A stretch of 64,000 nt of DNA from Streptomyces sp. MNU76 (GTDB taxonomy: Bacteria > Actinomycetota > Actinomycetes > Streptomycetales > Streptomycetaceae). The notes beneath the pieces were generated by a model that was given only the letters and a program-made list of their open reading frames with translations, had not been told where the DNA came from and searched no databases. Below are positions 42,527 through 51,262 of this stretch, piece after piece; the stretch's first letter is position 1, and each line of letters opens with the position of its first letter. The position numbers and the translations under genes are program-made. The stretch lies in contig NZ_JAJKLK010000003.1 of NCBI RefSeq assembly GCF_020982545.1, positions 496,001-560,000 of the forward strand. The letters are read 5' to 3'.

Positions 42527-45067
42527 GTGACGGTGGCGGCGCGGCCCTTCCGCCAGTTTGTGATCAAGGTGCACAGCCGTTGCGATCTGGCCTGTGATCA
42601 CTGCTACGTCTACCAGCACGCCGACCAGAGCTGGCGCGGGCGGCCGGTGACGATGTCCGACGAAACGTTTCGTCATGTGGCCGGGCGGATCGCCGAGCAC
42701 GCGGCCGCGCACCGGCTCACCCGGGTGCACGTCGTCCTGCACGGCGGTGAGCCCCTGCTCGCCGGCCGGGAACGACTGCGTGGCTTCGCCCGCTCGCTCC
42801 GCTCGGCGCTGCACGGCGTGGCCGAACTCGACCTGCGCATGCAGACCAACGGCCTCCGTCTGGACGACGAGTTCTGCGCGATGCTCGTCGACGAGTCGAT
42901 CGTCACCAGCATCTCGCTCGACGGCGACGAGGCGTCCAACGACCGCCACCGGATCAGACGGGACGGCTCAGGCTCCTACCGTGACGCGGTCCGCGCCGTA
43001 CGTCTCCTCGGCACACCGCCCCACCGAGCAGCCTTCGGCGGACTGCTCTGCACCATCGACGTCGAGAACGACCCGGTGGAGGTGTACCGGGCGCTGGCCG
43101 AACTCCGCCCGCCGGCCGTCGACTTCCTGCTGCCGCACGCCACCTGGGAGTTCCCGCCGCCCCGCCCCGGCGGTGAGACCGACTACGCGGACTGGCTGAT
43201 CGCCGTGCACAAGGAGTGGACCGCCGACGGCATGCCGATGCGCATCCGCATGTTCGAGTCCATCGGCCGGCTGACCCGGGGCCGCGGCAGCCTCACCGAG
43301 GCGCTGGGACCGGGCAGTTCGGACCTGCTCGTGATCGAGACCGACGGTGCCCTCGAACAGGCGGACTGGCTGAAGACGGCCTACCCGGGAGCCCCGGCGA
43401 CCGGCATGCACCTCGCCACCCACCGCCTGGAGGAGGCCGCCGAGCACCGGGGCATCCAGGCCCGCCGCGCCGGACTGGACGGACTGAGCGCACAGTGCCG
43501 CGCCTGCCCCGTCGTCTCGGTCTGCGGCGGCGGTCTCTACGGACACCGCCACCGCGCCTCCAACGGGTTCGACAACCCCTCCGTCTACTGCGCCGACCTG
43601 CTGAAGATCATCGAGTACGTCCAGGCCACGGAGCGCAACGACGCCGACGTCCGCCACGGCTGGCACGGCCTGTCCTGGACCCACTTCGACGAACTGGCCG
43701 CCGGATACGGCGGCGCGGCGGCCGTCCGCTCCCTGGCGGCGGCCCAGAACAGCCAGCGCAGGGCACTGCTGGCGGCGGCCCGCCGCGCGGACACCCAGGG
43801 TCCGGATCCGGGCCGGGCCATGGCTCCCGGCCGAGGACCGGCCCCCGGCACCCGCTCCGGCCCGGGACTGACCGCCGGGCCGACTCCGGCGGATGCGGGC
43901 GTGGTTGCGGGTGTGGACGGGACCGCGAGCATGGGTGCGGGTGCGGGTGCGGGTGCGGGTGCGGGCCCGGGAATCGGCGATCCGGTCGACTCGGGACCCG
44001 GCTGGGAGGCGATCCTGGCCCTGCCCGCCGCCGCGCTGGACGTCCTGCTGGCCGACCCGTACCTGCGCGTGTGGGCCCTCGCGTGCGGGCAGCCGGTGCG
44101 CCGGCGGGCCGAGGGGCGGCCGGCGGAGGCCGCGCTGTCGGCCGTCGCGCGCGCCGGGGGTCGGCTGACCCTGTCCGTCCCGCTGCGGCACGAGCCCGAG
44201 GGGTCGGCGATCCATCTCCCGGGGCTGGGGCGGCTGTCGCTGGGTGCCGACAGTCGTCGTCGCCCCTCCGGAACGCTCACGGTGACGGCCGCCGACACCG
44301 CGCTCACCGTCGAAGGACGGACCCTGGGCCAGGAACTGCCCCCCGACGGGATGTGCTGGCAGCCCCTGCGCCATCTGTCCGCCGACGGACTGGAAGTGGC
44401 CCTCGACGACCTCGACCCCTCCCGGGACTGCTACGGCTACAAGCCCCTGCCCCGGCTGTCCGAGGCCGAATTCCGACGGTGGGAGACGATGTTCGGGGAG
44501 GCCTGGCAGTTGATCAGGACCCAGTACTCCGAGTACGCGCAGGGGATAGCCGCCGGGCTGACCACGGTGACCCCGCTCGTGCCGGCCGCGTCCGGGGACG
44601 ACGTCAGCGCCACCTCCCGGCACGCCTTCGGGGCGGTCGGCATCGCGCTGCCCCGCTCGGCCGAGGACCTGGCCATGCTGATCGTCCACGAGTACCAGCA
44701 CGTCAAACTGGGCGCGATGCTCGACATGTTCGACCTGCTCGACGGTCTCGACGAGCGCCGCTACCGCGTGCTGTGGCGTCCCGACGCCCGGCCCCTCGAC
44801 GCCATCGTGCAGGGCGCGTACGCCCACCTCGCGGTCGCCGACATCTGGCGGCTCAGGGTCCGCCGCGGTGTGGCCGGGGTCGGCCCGGCCCTGTACGAAC
44901 GCTCCCGCGTCGAGGCGGACAAGTGGCGCACGGCGGTACTGGACGCCCTCGACACGGTGGCCGGAACCGGCTCCCTGACCGCCCTGGGACACCGGTTCGT
45001 ACGCGGGCTCCGGGGCGAGGCCGAGAGCCTGGGCGGAGTGGCCGAAACCGGCCCGATCGCCGTCTGA
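42527..45067 (+). CDS. fxsB: FxsB radical SAM/SPASM maturase with C-terminal HExxH domain
   Basis: 846 residues. The radical SAM [4Fe-4S] motif is C19-x3-C23-x2-C26, followed by HGGEPLLAG. SPASM-type cysteines lie around residues 324-334 (CRACPVVSVCGGG). A Pro/Gly/Ala low-complexity linker at ~425-490 includes five copies of GGTGCG coding Gly-Ala. The C-terminal half has HEYQH (res 721-725) in the context MLIVHEYQHVKLGAMLDMFDLL, an HExxH metal-binding domain seen in FxsB-type proteins and proposed as a peptide hydroxylase. GTG 42527 start with GAGG upstream. Expected to modify the FxsA C-terminus. Confidence 0.92.
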   Translation: MTVAARPFRQFVIKVHSRCDLACDHCYVYQHADQSWRGRPVTMSDETFRHVAGRIAEHAAAHRLTRVHVVLHGGEPLLAGRERLRGFARSLRSALHGVAELDLRMQTNGLRLDDEFCAMLVDESIVTSISLDGDEASNDRHRIRRDGSGSYRDAVRAVRLLGTPPHRAAFGGLLCTIDVENDPVEVYRALAELRPPAVDFLLPHATWEFPPPRPGGETDYADWLIAVHKEWTADGMPMRIRMFESIGRLTRGRGSLTEALGPGSSDLLVIETDGALEQADWLKTAYPGAPATGMHLATHRLEEAAEHRGIQARRAGLDGLSAQCRACPVVSVCGGGLYGHRHRASNGFDNPSVYCADLLKIIEYVQATERNDADVRHGWHGLSWTHFDELAAGYGGAAAVRSLAAAQNSQRRALLAAARRADTQGPDPGRAMAPGRGPAPGTRSGPGLTAGPTPADAGVVAGVDGTASMGAGAGAGAGAGPGIGDPVDSGPGWEAILALPAAALDVLLADPYLRVWALACGQPVRRRAEGRPAEAALSAVARAGGRLTLSVPLRHEPEGSAIHLPGLGRLSLGADSRRRPSGTLTVTAADTALTVEGRTLGQELPPDGMCWQPLRHLSADGLEVALDDLDPSRDCYGYKPLPRLSEAEFRRWETMFGEAWQLIRTQYSEYAQGIAAGLTTVTPLVPAASGDDVSATSRHAFGAVGIALPRSAEDLAMLIVHEYQHVKLGAMLDMFDLLDGLDERRYRVLWRPDARPLDAIVQGAYAHLAVADIWRLRVRRGVAGVGPALYERSRVEADKWRTAVLDALDTVAGTGSLTALGHRFVRGLRGEAESLGGVAETGPIAV

Positions 45068-45083
45068 TCTCCGGTCAACTCCC

Positions 45084-45109
45084 CTTTTGGGCACGGGTTT
45101 GGCACGGGT
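45084..45109. repeat. Short direct repeat upstream of the first TIR-like gene
   Basis: TTTTGGGCACGGG is followed at once by TTTGGCACGGG. The repeat lies in the 181-bp gap after fxsB, where an internal promoter could be placed. Function unknown. Confidence 0.4.
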
Positions 45110-45248
45110 GTCCGGTGCAACTTGCTCGGGCCGACCCCTGGCACCCACAGCGGGTTTCGCGTTCCAATGGATCCTGGAGGAGATTCAGCTGTGATGCTCG
45201 GGGCGGGGAGACCCGAGGTGGGCGACGGGGGAGGGGAAAGGCGAGTCC

Positions 45249-45905
45249 ATGATTCATCCGGCTTCTCAGGTGACACCGGCGTCGGATTCCTCCGATCCGT
45301 ACGTGTTCTTCATGAGTTACGCACGGTTGCCGATAACGGGCACGAGGGCGAAGAAAGACCCGTCGGACGTGGCGCTGGAGCAGTTTCACGCCCACTTATG
45401 CAGCGACATCATGCAGCTGACGGATCACGATGGCGAGGAATCGCCGGGATTCCTCGACCAGAGCATCGATCTCGGCGAGGACTGGCAGAGCAGACTCAAA
45501 CACGCCCTGGCCACCTGCCGCGTCTTCGTGCCCATCTACACCAGTCGGTACTTCAAGAGGGAATGGTGCGGAAAGGAATGGGACGCCTTCGCCCGGCGTC
45601 AGGAGGAACAGCTTCGGACCCGGCCGTACACGGGCAACGCGATCATTCCCGTCCTCTGGGTGGGACAGCAGCATCTGACACTGCCGCCGGTCGCGGCGAA
45701 GGTGCAGTACGCCCACCCCGTTCTGGGTAAGGACTACCTGCAGTCGGGCCTCTACGGACTGAAGCAGGCGGGCCGCCACGCCAAGTACCGCAGCTCCGTG
45801 TGGGCGCTCGCCCAGATGATCGTCAAGGTGGCCCAGCAGACCAGCCTGGAACCGTGCGACACGGAGCTGTTCAAAGACCTCCGGAACGTCTTCGAGGGGG
45901 AGTAG
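45249..45905 (+). CDS. TIR-like protein of the FxSxx system (first copy)
   Basis: 218 residues. The opening strand SDPYVFFMSYARLPI is TIR-like. The DWQSRLKHALATCRVFVPIYTSRYFKREWCGKEWDAFARRQEE stretch is the conserved core of FxSxx-associated TIR-like proteins, with a Glu (CGKEW) near the place of the catalytic Glu of NAD-cleaving TIR domains. It begins 181 bp after fxsB and ends 4 bp before fxsC. Role by inference: signalling or effector. No ligand or catalytic activity is proven. Confidence 0.82.
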   Translation: MIHPASQVTPASDSSDPYVFFMSYARLPITGTRAKKDPSDVALEQFHAHLCSDIMQLTDHDGEESPGFLDQSIDLGEDWQSRLKHALATCRVFVPIYTSRYFKREWCGKEWDAFARRQEEQLRTRPYTGNAIIPVLWVGQQHLTLPPVAAKVQYAHPVLGKDYLQSGLYGLKQAGRHAKYRSSVWALAQMIVKVAQQTSLEPCDTELFKDLRNVFEGE

Positions 45906-45909
45906 CAGG

Positions 45910-47248
45910 ATGCCGATGTTCTTCATGAGCTATGCGCGGGTTCCTGTTCCCCGACACCGGGACGCCTCACAGGATCCGAATCGTCTGGTCTTCCAGTTCT
46001 TCGACGAACTGTGCGGCAAAGTGGCGCGGCGCGCGAGAGTGACGCGGGAGGAGGCCGGTTTCGTCGAACGGCCGGGGACGCCGGGGGAGAAGTCGGTCCA
46101 GGCGCTTCTCGACTGCCAGGTCTTCGTTCCGCTGTACTCCAAGCGGTACTTCAGCAATCCCCAGTGCGGCCGGCAGTGGACCGCCGTCACCCAGGGGGCC
46201 ACCCCGGAGGACCGGCCGAGCATCGTGCCGGTGCTGTGGACACCGTACTCGCCCACGTCGCTGCCGAAGAAGGTCAAGGAGCAGTACCCGCAGGTGCCGG
46301 ACGGCATCGGCGAGGCCGCCGAGAACTACGCGTCCATGGGGCTGCACCGGCTGCTCGACCAGGTGCTCGACCTGTCCGAACGGCCGGACCCGGAGGACGA
46401 GGGCGCGGCGGACCGGGTCTCCGCCCAGGTCGCCCAGGTGACCGACTGGCTGGCCCAGCGCATCGTCGACCTGGCGGCCACGAGGCCCACCCGGCCGCGG
46501 ACGGCGGGCGGCGTGGGGAGGACGCCGCAGCCGGAGACGCTGGCGGGCCTGGACGACGCCTTCGCCGATCCGCCCTTCGCCTCTCCGCTGCACATCACCG
46601 TGCTCGCCCCGACCGAGGAGGGATTGCCGGTCGGCCGCGACAGCGCTCGCTACGGTCCGCGGGTGGACGACTGGCGCCCCTACGGCCCGGCCGTGGGACC
46701 GCTGGTCGAACTGCTGGAGGCGCTGGCCCGCAACCTGGGCTTCGAGCCCACCGTGAAGCCCTTCGACAAGTTCCAGACGGAGCTGCGGGACACCGAACTC
46801 CCCACCGCCCCCTGGATCCTGGTGGTGGACCCCTGGGCGTTGGAGAACTCCCAAATGGCTCGCGAGGCAAGGGAGTTCGACCGGGCCCGGCGTCCGTGGA
46901 CGGCGGTGCTGAGTACTCTGGCGGGGGACGACCTCCAGACGAAGGAGCAGTCCGACCGGCTGCGTGGGCTGCTGGCGGCCAACTTCCCCCGGTTCATCAG
47001 CGAGGGCCGGGTGGGGAGCAGGAAGCCGTACGGGGCTGGCCGGGGCGGATGTCTTCACCCGGTGGTTCGGCGAACTGGCCGAGGCAACCAAGATCCGGTA
47101 CTTGCGGTACATTCACTCACAATTACCCCGGGGTGACACTGCTCTCCGGGGCATCTCGGAAACCGGTGCGGACCTGCCCCGACGGCCCGACACCGGCCGG
47201 GGCGACGGGGCATCGAGCGACGGCAGTCGCGTGGAGGGCAGGCCATGA
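45910..47248 (+). pseudogene. fxsC: FxsC TIR-like protein, frame-broken near the C-terminus
   Basis: Starts MPMFFMSYARVPVPRHRD, with the TIR-like core CQVFVPLYSKRYFSNPQCGRQW. The usual Glu is Gln here (CGRQW versus CGKEW in the preceding gene). A C-terminal variable domain follows. The first frame ends at 47136 after odd residues. A better frame (FTRWFGELAEATKIRYLR...) runs to TGA 47248, overlapping the fxsT ATG by 4 bp (ATGA). The break lies near 47030-47045 and looks like one extra base. The overlap strongly suggests the ancestral gene ended at 47248. Confidence 0.8.
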
Positions 47249-50200
47249 CCGGCGAGGACGCGCGCAGGATCATCACGTTCTACTCGTACAAGGGCGGTAC
47301 GGGGCGGACGATGGCGCTCGCCAACACGGCCTGGATCCTCTCCTCCGCGGGCAACCGCGTCCTGGTGGTCGACTGGGACCTCGACGCCCCCGGTCTGGAC
47401 CGTTTCCTGCACCCCTTCCTGAGCGAGAGTCAGTTGCGGACCACGCCGGGTGTGCTCGAACTGGTCAGCAGATCCACCCAGTTCGCGCGCTCGATGCAGA
47501 GCAGGGGCGAGACCTTCCCGCAGTTCGAGCTGGGTTCCGACTACGCGAGCGCGTCCGACCTGGAGACGGCCGACGGGATCACCCTCAACAGCTGCCTCAT
47601 CCAGGTCGACTGGAACTTCCCCTCGGGCGGTCAGCTCTACTACATGCCGGCGGGCACCAAGAACAAGGGCTATCTCTCGGCGTTCTCCCAGTTCGACTGG
47701 AAGGACTTCATGGACGGGCCCCTGGCCACCAGGTTCCTGGAAGGGCTCAAGCGCGAGTTCGTCGAGAACTTCGACTACGTCCTGATCGACAGCCGCACCG
47801 GACTCAACGACATCTCCGACATCTGCACGGTCAATCTGCCGCACACCGTGGTCACCTGCTTCACCCCGAGCAGCCAGAGCATCGAGGGCGCCGCCGGGGT
47901 CGCCGAGCGCATCGACGGAATGCTGTACGGCAACCGGGACATCCGTATCCTGCCCGTCCCCATGCGGGTGGAGAACGCCGAGGCGGACCGGCTCGACGCC
48001 GCCCGGGGACAGATCCAGTACCGCTTCGACCGCATCGTGCGCAAGCACATCCCCGACCGGGACCCGGAGAGCTACTGGGGGAGTGTGGAGATCCCCTACC
48101 GGCCCATCTACTCCTACGAGGAGACCCTCGCCCCGTTCAGGGAGAAGCCGGGGGACCCCAAGAGCCTGCTCGCTGCCTACGAGAGACTCACCGAGGTCAT
48201 CACCGACGGCCAGGTCGAGTCGATGCCCCGCATCGACGAGTCGCTGCGCCACAAGACCCTCGACCGGTACACCCGCCACCGCCCCCCGCGTATCTCCGAC
48301 GTGTACGTCAGCTTCGTCCCGCAGGACCGCAGTTGGGCCAACTGGGCGGGTGCCGTGCTGGAGCAGGCGGGCTTCAAGGTCCACCTGGCGCAGGAAGGCA
48401 CCACGGAGAGCTCACAGGTGCGGGAGGAGATCGAACGGGGCGTCGAGTCGGCCTCGCACACCCTGGTCATCTTCTCCGAGGCCTACCTCAGGTCGTCCCG
48501 TTTCCGCACCACCTGGGAGGCGGTCTACGCGGAGAGCGACCGGCGGACGCACCAGCTGGTCTCGATGCAGGTCGACGACCAGGTGTCCCTGGAGGCCCCC
48601 TTCACGGAGCAGCTCGCCGACATGACGGGCTGCCACGACGGTGAGGCCGGCCGTGACGCCCTGCTGACCTGGTTCGGCCGGAGCGCCGATTCCCTGTCAC
48701 ACAGCCACTTCACCGGCGACGAGCCGAAACTGCCCCGCTTCCCGAAGACCGAGCCCTCGGTCTTCGGCGTCCCGTTGCGCACGTCGTCCTTCACGGGTCG
48801 TACGGAAATCCTGGAGAGCATCCGGGAGAAGCTCTGGAAGGGCGACACCCGGGCCCTGGTGCTCAAGGGCATGGGCGGAGTGGGAAAGACCCTGCTGGCC
48901 CAGGAGTTCGCCCACCGCTACAAGAGCGACTACGACGTGGTCTGGCACATCCAGGCCGAGCAGAAGATCCTGGCCGTCGAGCAGTACGCGGGCATGGCCG
49001 AGGCGCTGGGCCTGCCCGCGCGCACCAACCCCACCGACACGGCCAAGATGGTGTACGAGGCCCTCAACCACGGTGACCGGTACGACAGTTGGCTGCTGAT
49101 CCTGGACAACGTCCCGGAGGCGGACCACCTGCCCGAGTACATGATGGACGGCCGCAGCGGCCACGTCCTGGTCACCAGCCAGCGCGCCGAGGGCTGGGGA
49201 CGGTTCGTGGACACCGTGGACATCCCGGTGTTCGAGCGGAACGAGAGCATCGCCCACCTGCACAGCAGGCTGCCCGACTGCGGCTGGACGGAGGCCGACC
49301 AGATCGCGGAGGCCCTGGGCGACCTGCCGATCGCGATCGAACGGGCCGCGGCCTTCATCGAGCAGACCCGGGCCGACGTACGCGACTACATCAAGAAGCT
49401 CCAGCCGCAGGCCACCGGAGCCCCCGACGACAAGTCGGTGGGCGCGGTCGTCAAGTCCGGTACCAACACCTGGGAGTTCGGCCTGAGGCAGCTGCGGGAG
49501 AGCTTCCCGCCGGCGGTGAAGCTGCTGCAGATCTGCTCGTACTACAGCCCCGAGGAGATCTCCATGGATCTCCTGGAGGGCTACGAGGTCTCCCGCGCCC
49601 TGGGCGGGGTGCGCACGGTCTCCCGCGCCTACAAGGAACTCAGCAAGTTCTCCCTGGTCACACTGGACCGCAAGGCCCGGAGCGTGACGGTGCACCGGAT
49701 GATGCAGAGCGCGATGCGGGAGGAGATGACCGCCGCCGAGCGCGACGCCGCACAGGAGGCCGTCTACCGCTCGCTGATCGCCGCCCGGCCGAGCGGCGAC
49801 GACCCGGAGAACCCCAACACCTGGGAGAAGTACCGCATCATCTGGCCGCACCTCGGCACCCCCTGGGCCGAGATGGCCCCCGACGAGGGCATCAAGGAAC
49901 TCTATGTGGACCGGGTCCGTCAGCTGCGCCGCCGGGGCGAGCTGAGCCAGGCCATGGACTACAGCCTGCGGCGGGTGGCCGCCTGGTCGGCGGAGGAGTC
50001 GCCCGACGAACGCTGGACGCTGCACATGCGCTTCCAGGTCGCCAACATCCTGCGCGCCCAGGGCAAGTACGAGGAGTCCCTCGCCCTGGACCAGGAGGTG
50101 CTGGAGCGGCAGCTGGAGGTGCTGGACGACATCGACGACCAGCACATCCTGATGACCACGAGCAGCATCGCCGCCGACCTGCGCGGCCTGGGCCGGCTGT

Positions 50201-51234
50201 CCGAGGCCCTGCAGTACGACGAGGAGACCTACCGCAGATACGACCAGAACTACGGCGAGGACAACGCGCGCACCCTCAGTGCGGCCAACAACCTCGCCGT
50301 TGCCCTGAGGCTCTCCGGCAACTACTACCGGGCCCGCGATCTCGACCGCAGAACACTGGAACTCCGTGAGGCGATCCAGCTCCACGACCACCCCCTGACC
50401 ATCGAGTCGGCGGTGAACCTCGGCCGTGACCTGCGTGACTGCGGTGACTACGACGAGTCGGTCGCGCTGCTCAGGCGCGCCTACGAGCGCTGTCTGCGCA
50501 ATCCCCGTCTCACCCAGGGCTCACCGACCGTGCTGAACACGGCCAAGGGGCTGGCCGGTTCCCTGCGCAGGGCGGGCCGGGCGGCGGAGGCCGAGGAGCT
50601 CGTACGGCACGTGCTCAGAAGCACACCGGACGGTGAGAAGTCGACCTCGGAGGAACTGCTGCTGGAGATGAGCCTGGCCGGTGACATGGCCGCCCAGGGC
50701 CGGGTCGACGAAGGACTCGACCTGATCCGCAGGGTTCAGGAGAACCTGAGGGACACGCTGGGGGAAGGCCACTCCCACACGGTGGCCTGCTCGGTCAACC
50801 ACGCGGTGCTGCTCCTCCACGACATCGGGTCCATCCACCCGGAAGCCGCCACCGAGGCACGGGAGTTGCTCCGCGCGGCCCAGGCCAGGTTCACCGAACT
50901 CAACGGCGCGGAACACCCGTTCGCGCTCATCTGCCACGCGAACCTGGCCGTCGCCGAGGCGGCGCTCGGCCGCTGGGACGAGGCCCGCGGGATCAGCGTC
51001 GGGTCGTTCGAGATGCTCAGGGAGGTTCTCGACCCGCTGCACCCGTCGACCTTGACCTGTGCCGGGAACCTCGCCGTCGTCCTCAGCCATCTGGGCCAGG
51101 CGGAGAAGGCCCGCACCACCCATCACGACGCACTGGCCGCGCTCAGCAAGCGCATCGGCAGGGACCACCCCCGCGTGGTGGCCCTGAAGGACTGGAAACT
51201 CAGCTGTCTCGACCTGGAGCCGCACCCGATCTGA
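47245..51234 (+). CDS. fxsT: FxsT: P-loop/TIR/NB-ARC/TPR protein of the FxSxx system
   Basis: 1,329 residues. Domain order: ParA/MinD-like deviant P-loop ATPase (SYKGGTGRTMALAN, res ~14-27, with DWDLDAPGLD); TIR domain (~350-480, DVYVSFVPQDRSWANWAG... SEAYLRSSRFRTTWE); NB-ARC nucleotide-binding domain (GMGGVGKT near 542-549, WLLILDNV near 620, LGDLPIAIERAA near 690); a winged-helix-like part; and TPR repeats from ~900 to the end (e.g. NNLAVALRLSGNYYRARDLDRRTLEL). This NLR-like layout suits a ligand-triggered switch. It follows fxsC with a 4-bp overlap. Role in defence or development is inferred, not shown. Confidence 0.9.
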   Translation: MTGEDARRIITFYSYKGGTGRTMALANTAWILSSAGNRVLVVDWDLDAPGLDRFLHPFLSESQLRTTPGVLELVSRSTQFARSMQSRGETFPQFELGSDYASASDLETADGITLNSCLIQVDWNFPSGGQLYYMPAGTKNKGYLSAFSQFDWKDFMDGPLATRFLEGLKREFVENFDYVLIDSRTGLNDISDICTVNLPHTVVTCFTPSSQSIEGAAGVAERIDGMLYGNRDIRILPVPMRVENAEADRLDAARGQIQYRFDRIVRKHIPDRDPESYWGSVEIPYRPIYSYEETLAPFREKPGDPKSLLAAYERLTEVITDGQVESMPRIDESLRHKTLDRYTRHRPPRISDVYVSFVPQDRSWANWAGAVLEQAGFKVHLAQEGTTESSQVREEIERGVESASHTLVIFSEAYLRSSRFRTTWEAVYAESDRRTHQLVSMQVDDQVSLEAPFTEQLADMTGCHDGEAGRDALLTWFGRSADSLSHSHFTGDEPKLPRFPKTEPSVFGVPLRTSSFTGRTEILESIREKLWKGDTRALVLKGMGGVGKTLLAQEFAHRYKSDYDVVWHIQAEQKILAVEQYAGMAEALGLPARTNPTDTAKMVYEALNHGDRYDSWLLILDNVPEADHLPEYMMDGRSGHVLVTSQRAEGWGRFVDTVDIPVFERNESIAHLHSRLPDCGWTEADQIAEALGDLPIAIERAAAFIEQTRADVRDYIKKLQPQATGAPDDKSVGAVVKSGTNTWEFGLRQLRESFPPAVKLLQICSYYSPEEISMDLLEGYEVSRALGGVRTVSRAYKELSKFSLVTLDRKARSVTVHRMMQSAMREEMTAAERDAAQEAVYRSLIAARPSGDDPENPNTWEKYRIIWPHLGTPWAEMAPDEGIKELYVDRVRQLRRRGELSQAMDYSLRRVAAWSAEESPDERWTLHMRFQVANILRAQGKYEESLALDQEVLERQLEVLDDIDDQHILMTTSSIAADLRGLGRLSEALQYDEETYRRYDQNYGEDNARTLSAANNLAVALRLSGNYYRARDLDRRTLELREAIQLHDHPLTIESAVNLGRDLRDCGDYDESVALLRRAYERCLRNPRLTQGSPTVLNTAKGLAGSLRRAGRAAEAEELVRHVLRSTPDGEKSTSEELLLEMSLAGDMAAQGRVDEGLDLIRRVQENLRDTLGEGHSHTVACSVNHAVLLLHDIGSIHPEAATEARELLRAAQARFTELNGAEHPFALICHANLAVAEAALGRWDEARGISVGSFEMLREVLDPLHPSTLTCAGNLAVVLSHLGQAEKARTTHHDALAALSKRIGRDHPRVVALKDWKLSCLDLEPHPI

Positions 51235-51258
51235 CCCGCGGGGCGGGCACGACAGGCC

Positions 51259-51262
51259 CTAG
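51259..51262. repeat. IS701 target duplication, left
   Basis: CTAG directly before the left inverted repeat; the matching CTAG is at 52692-52695. Four-base YTAR-type duplications are typical of the IS701 family. Confidence 0.85.
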
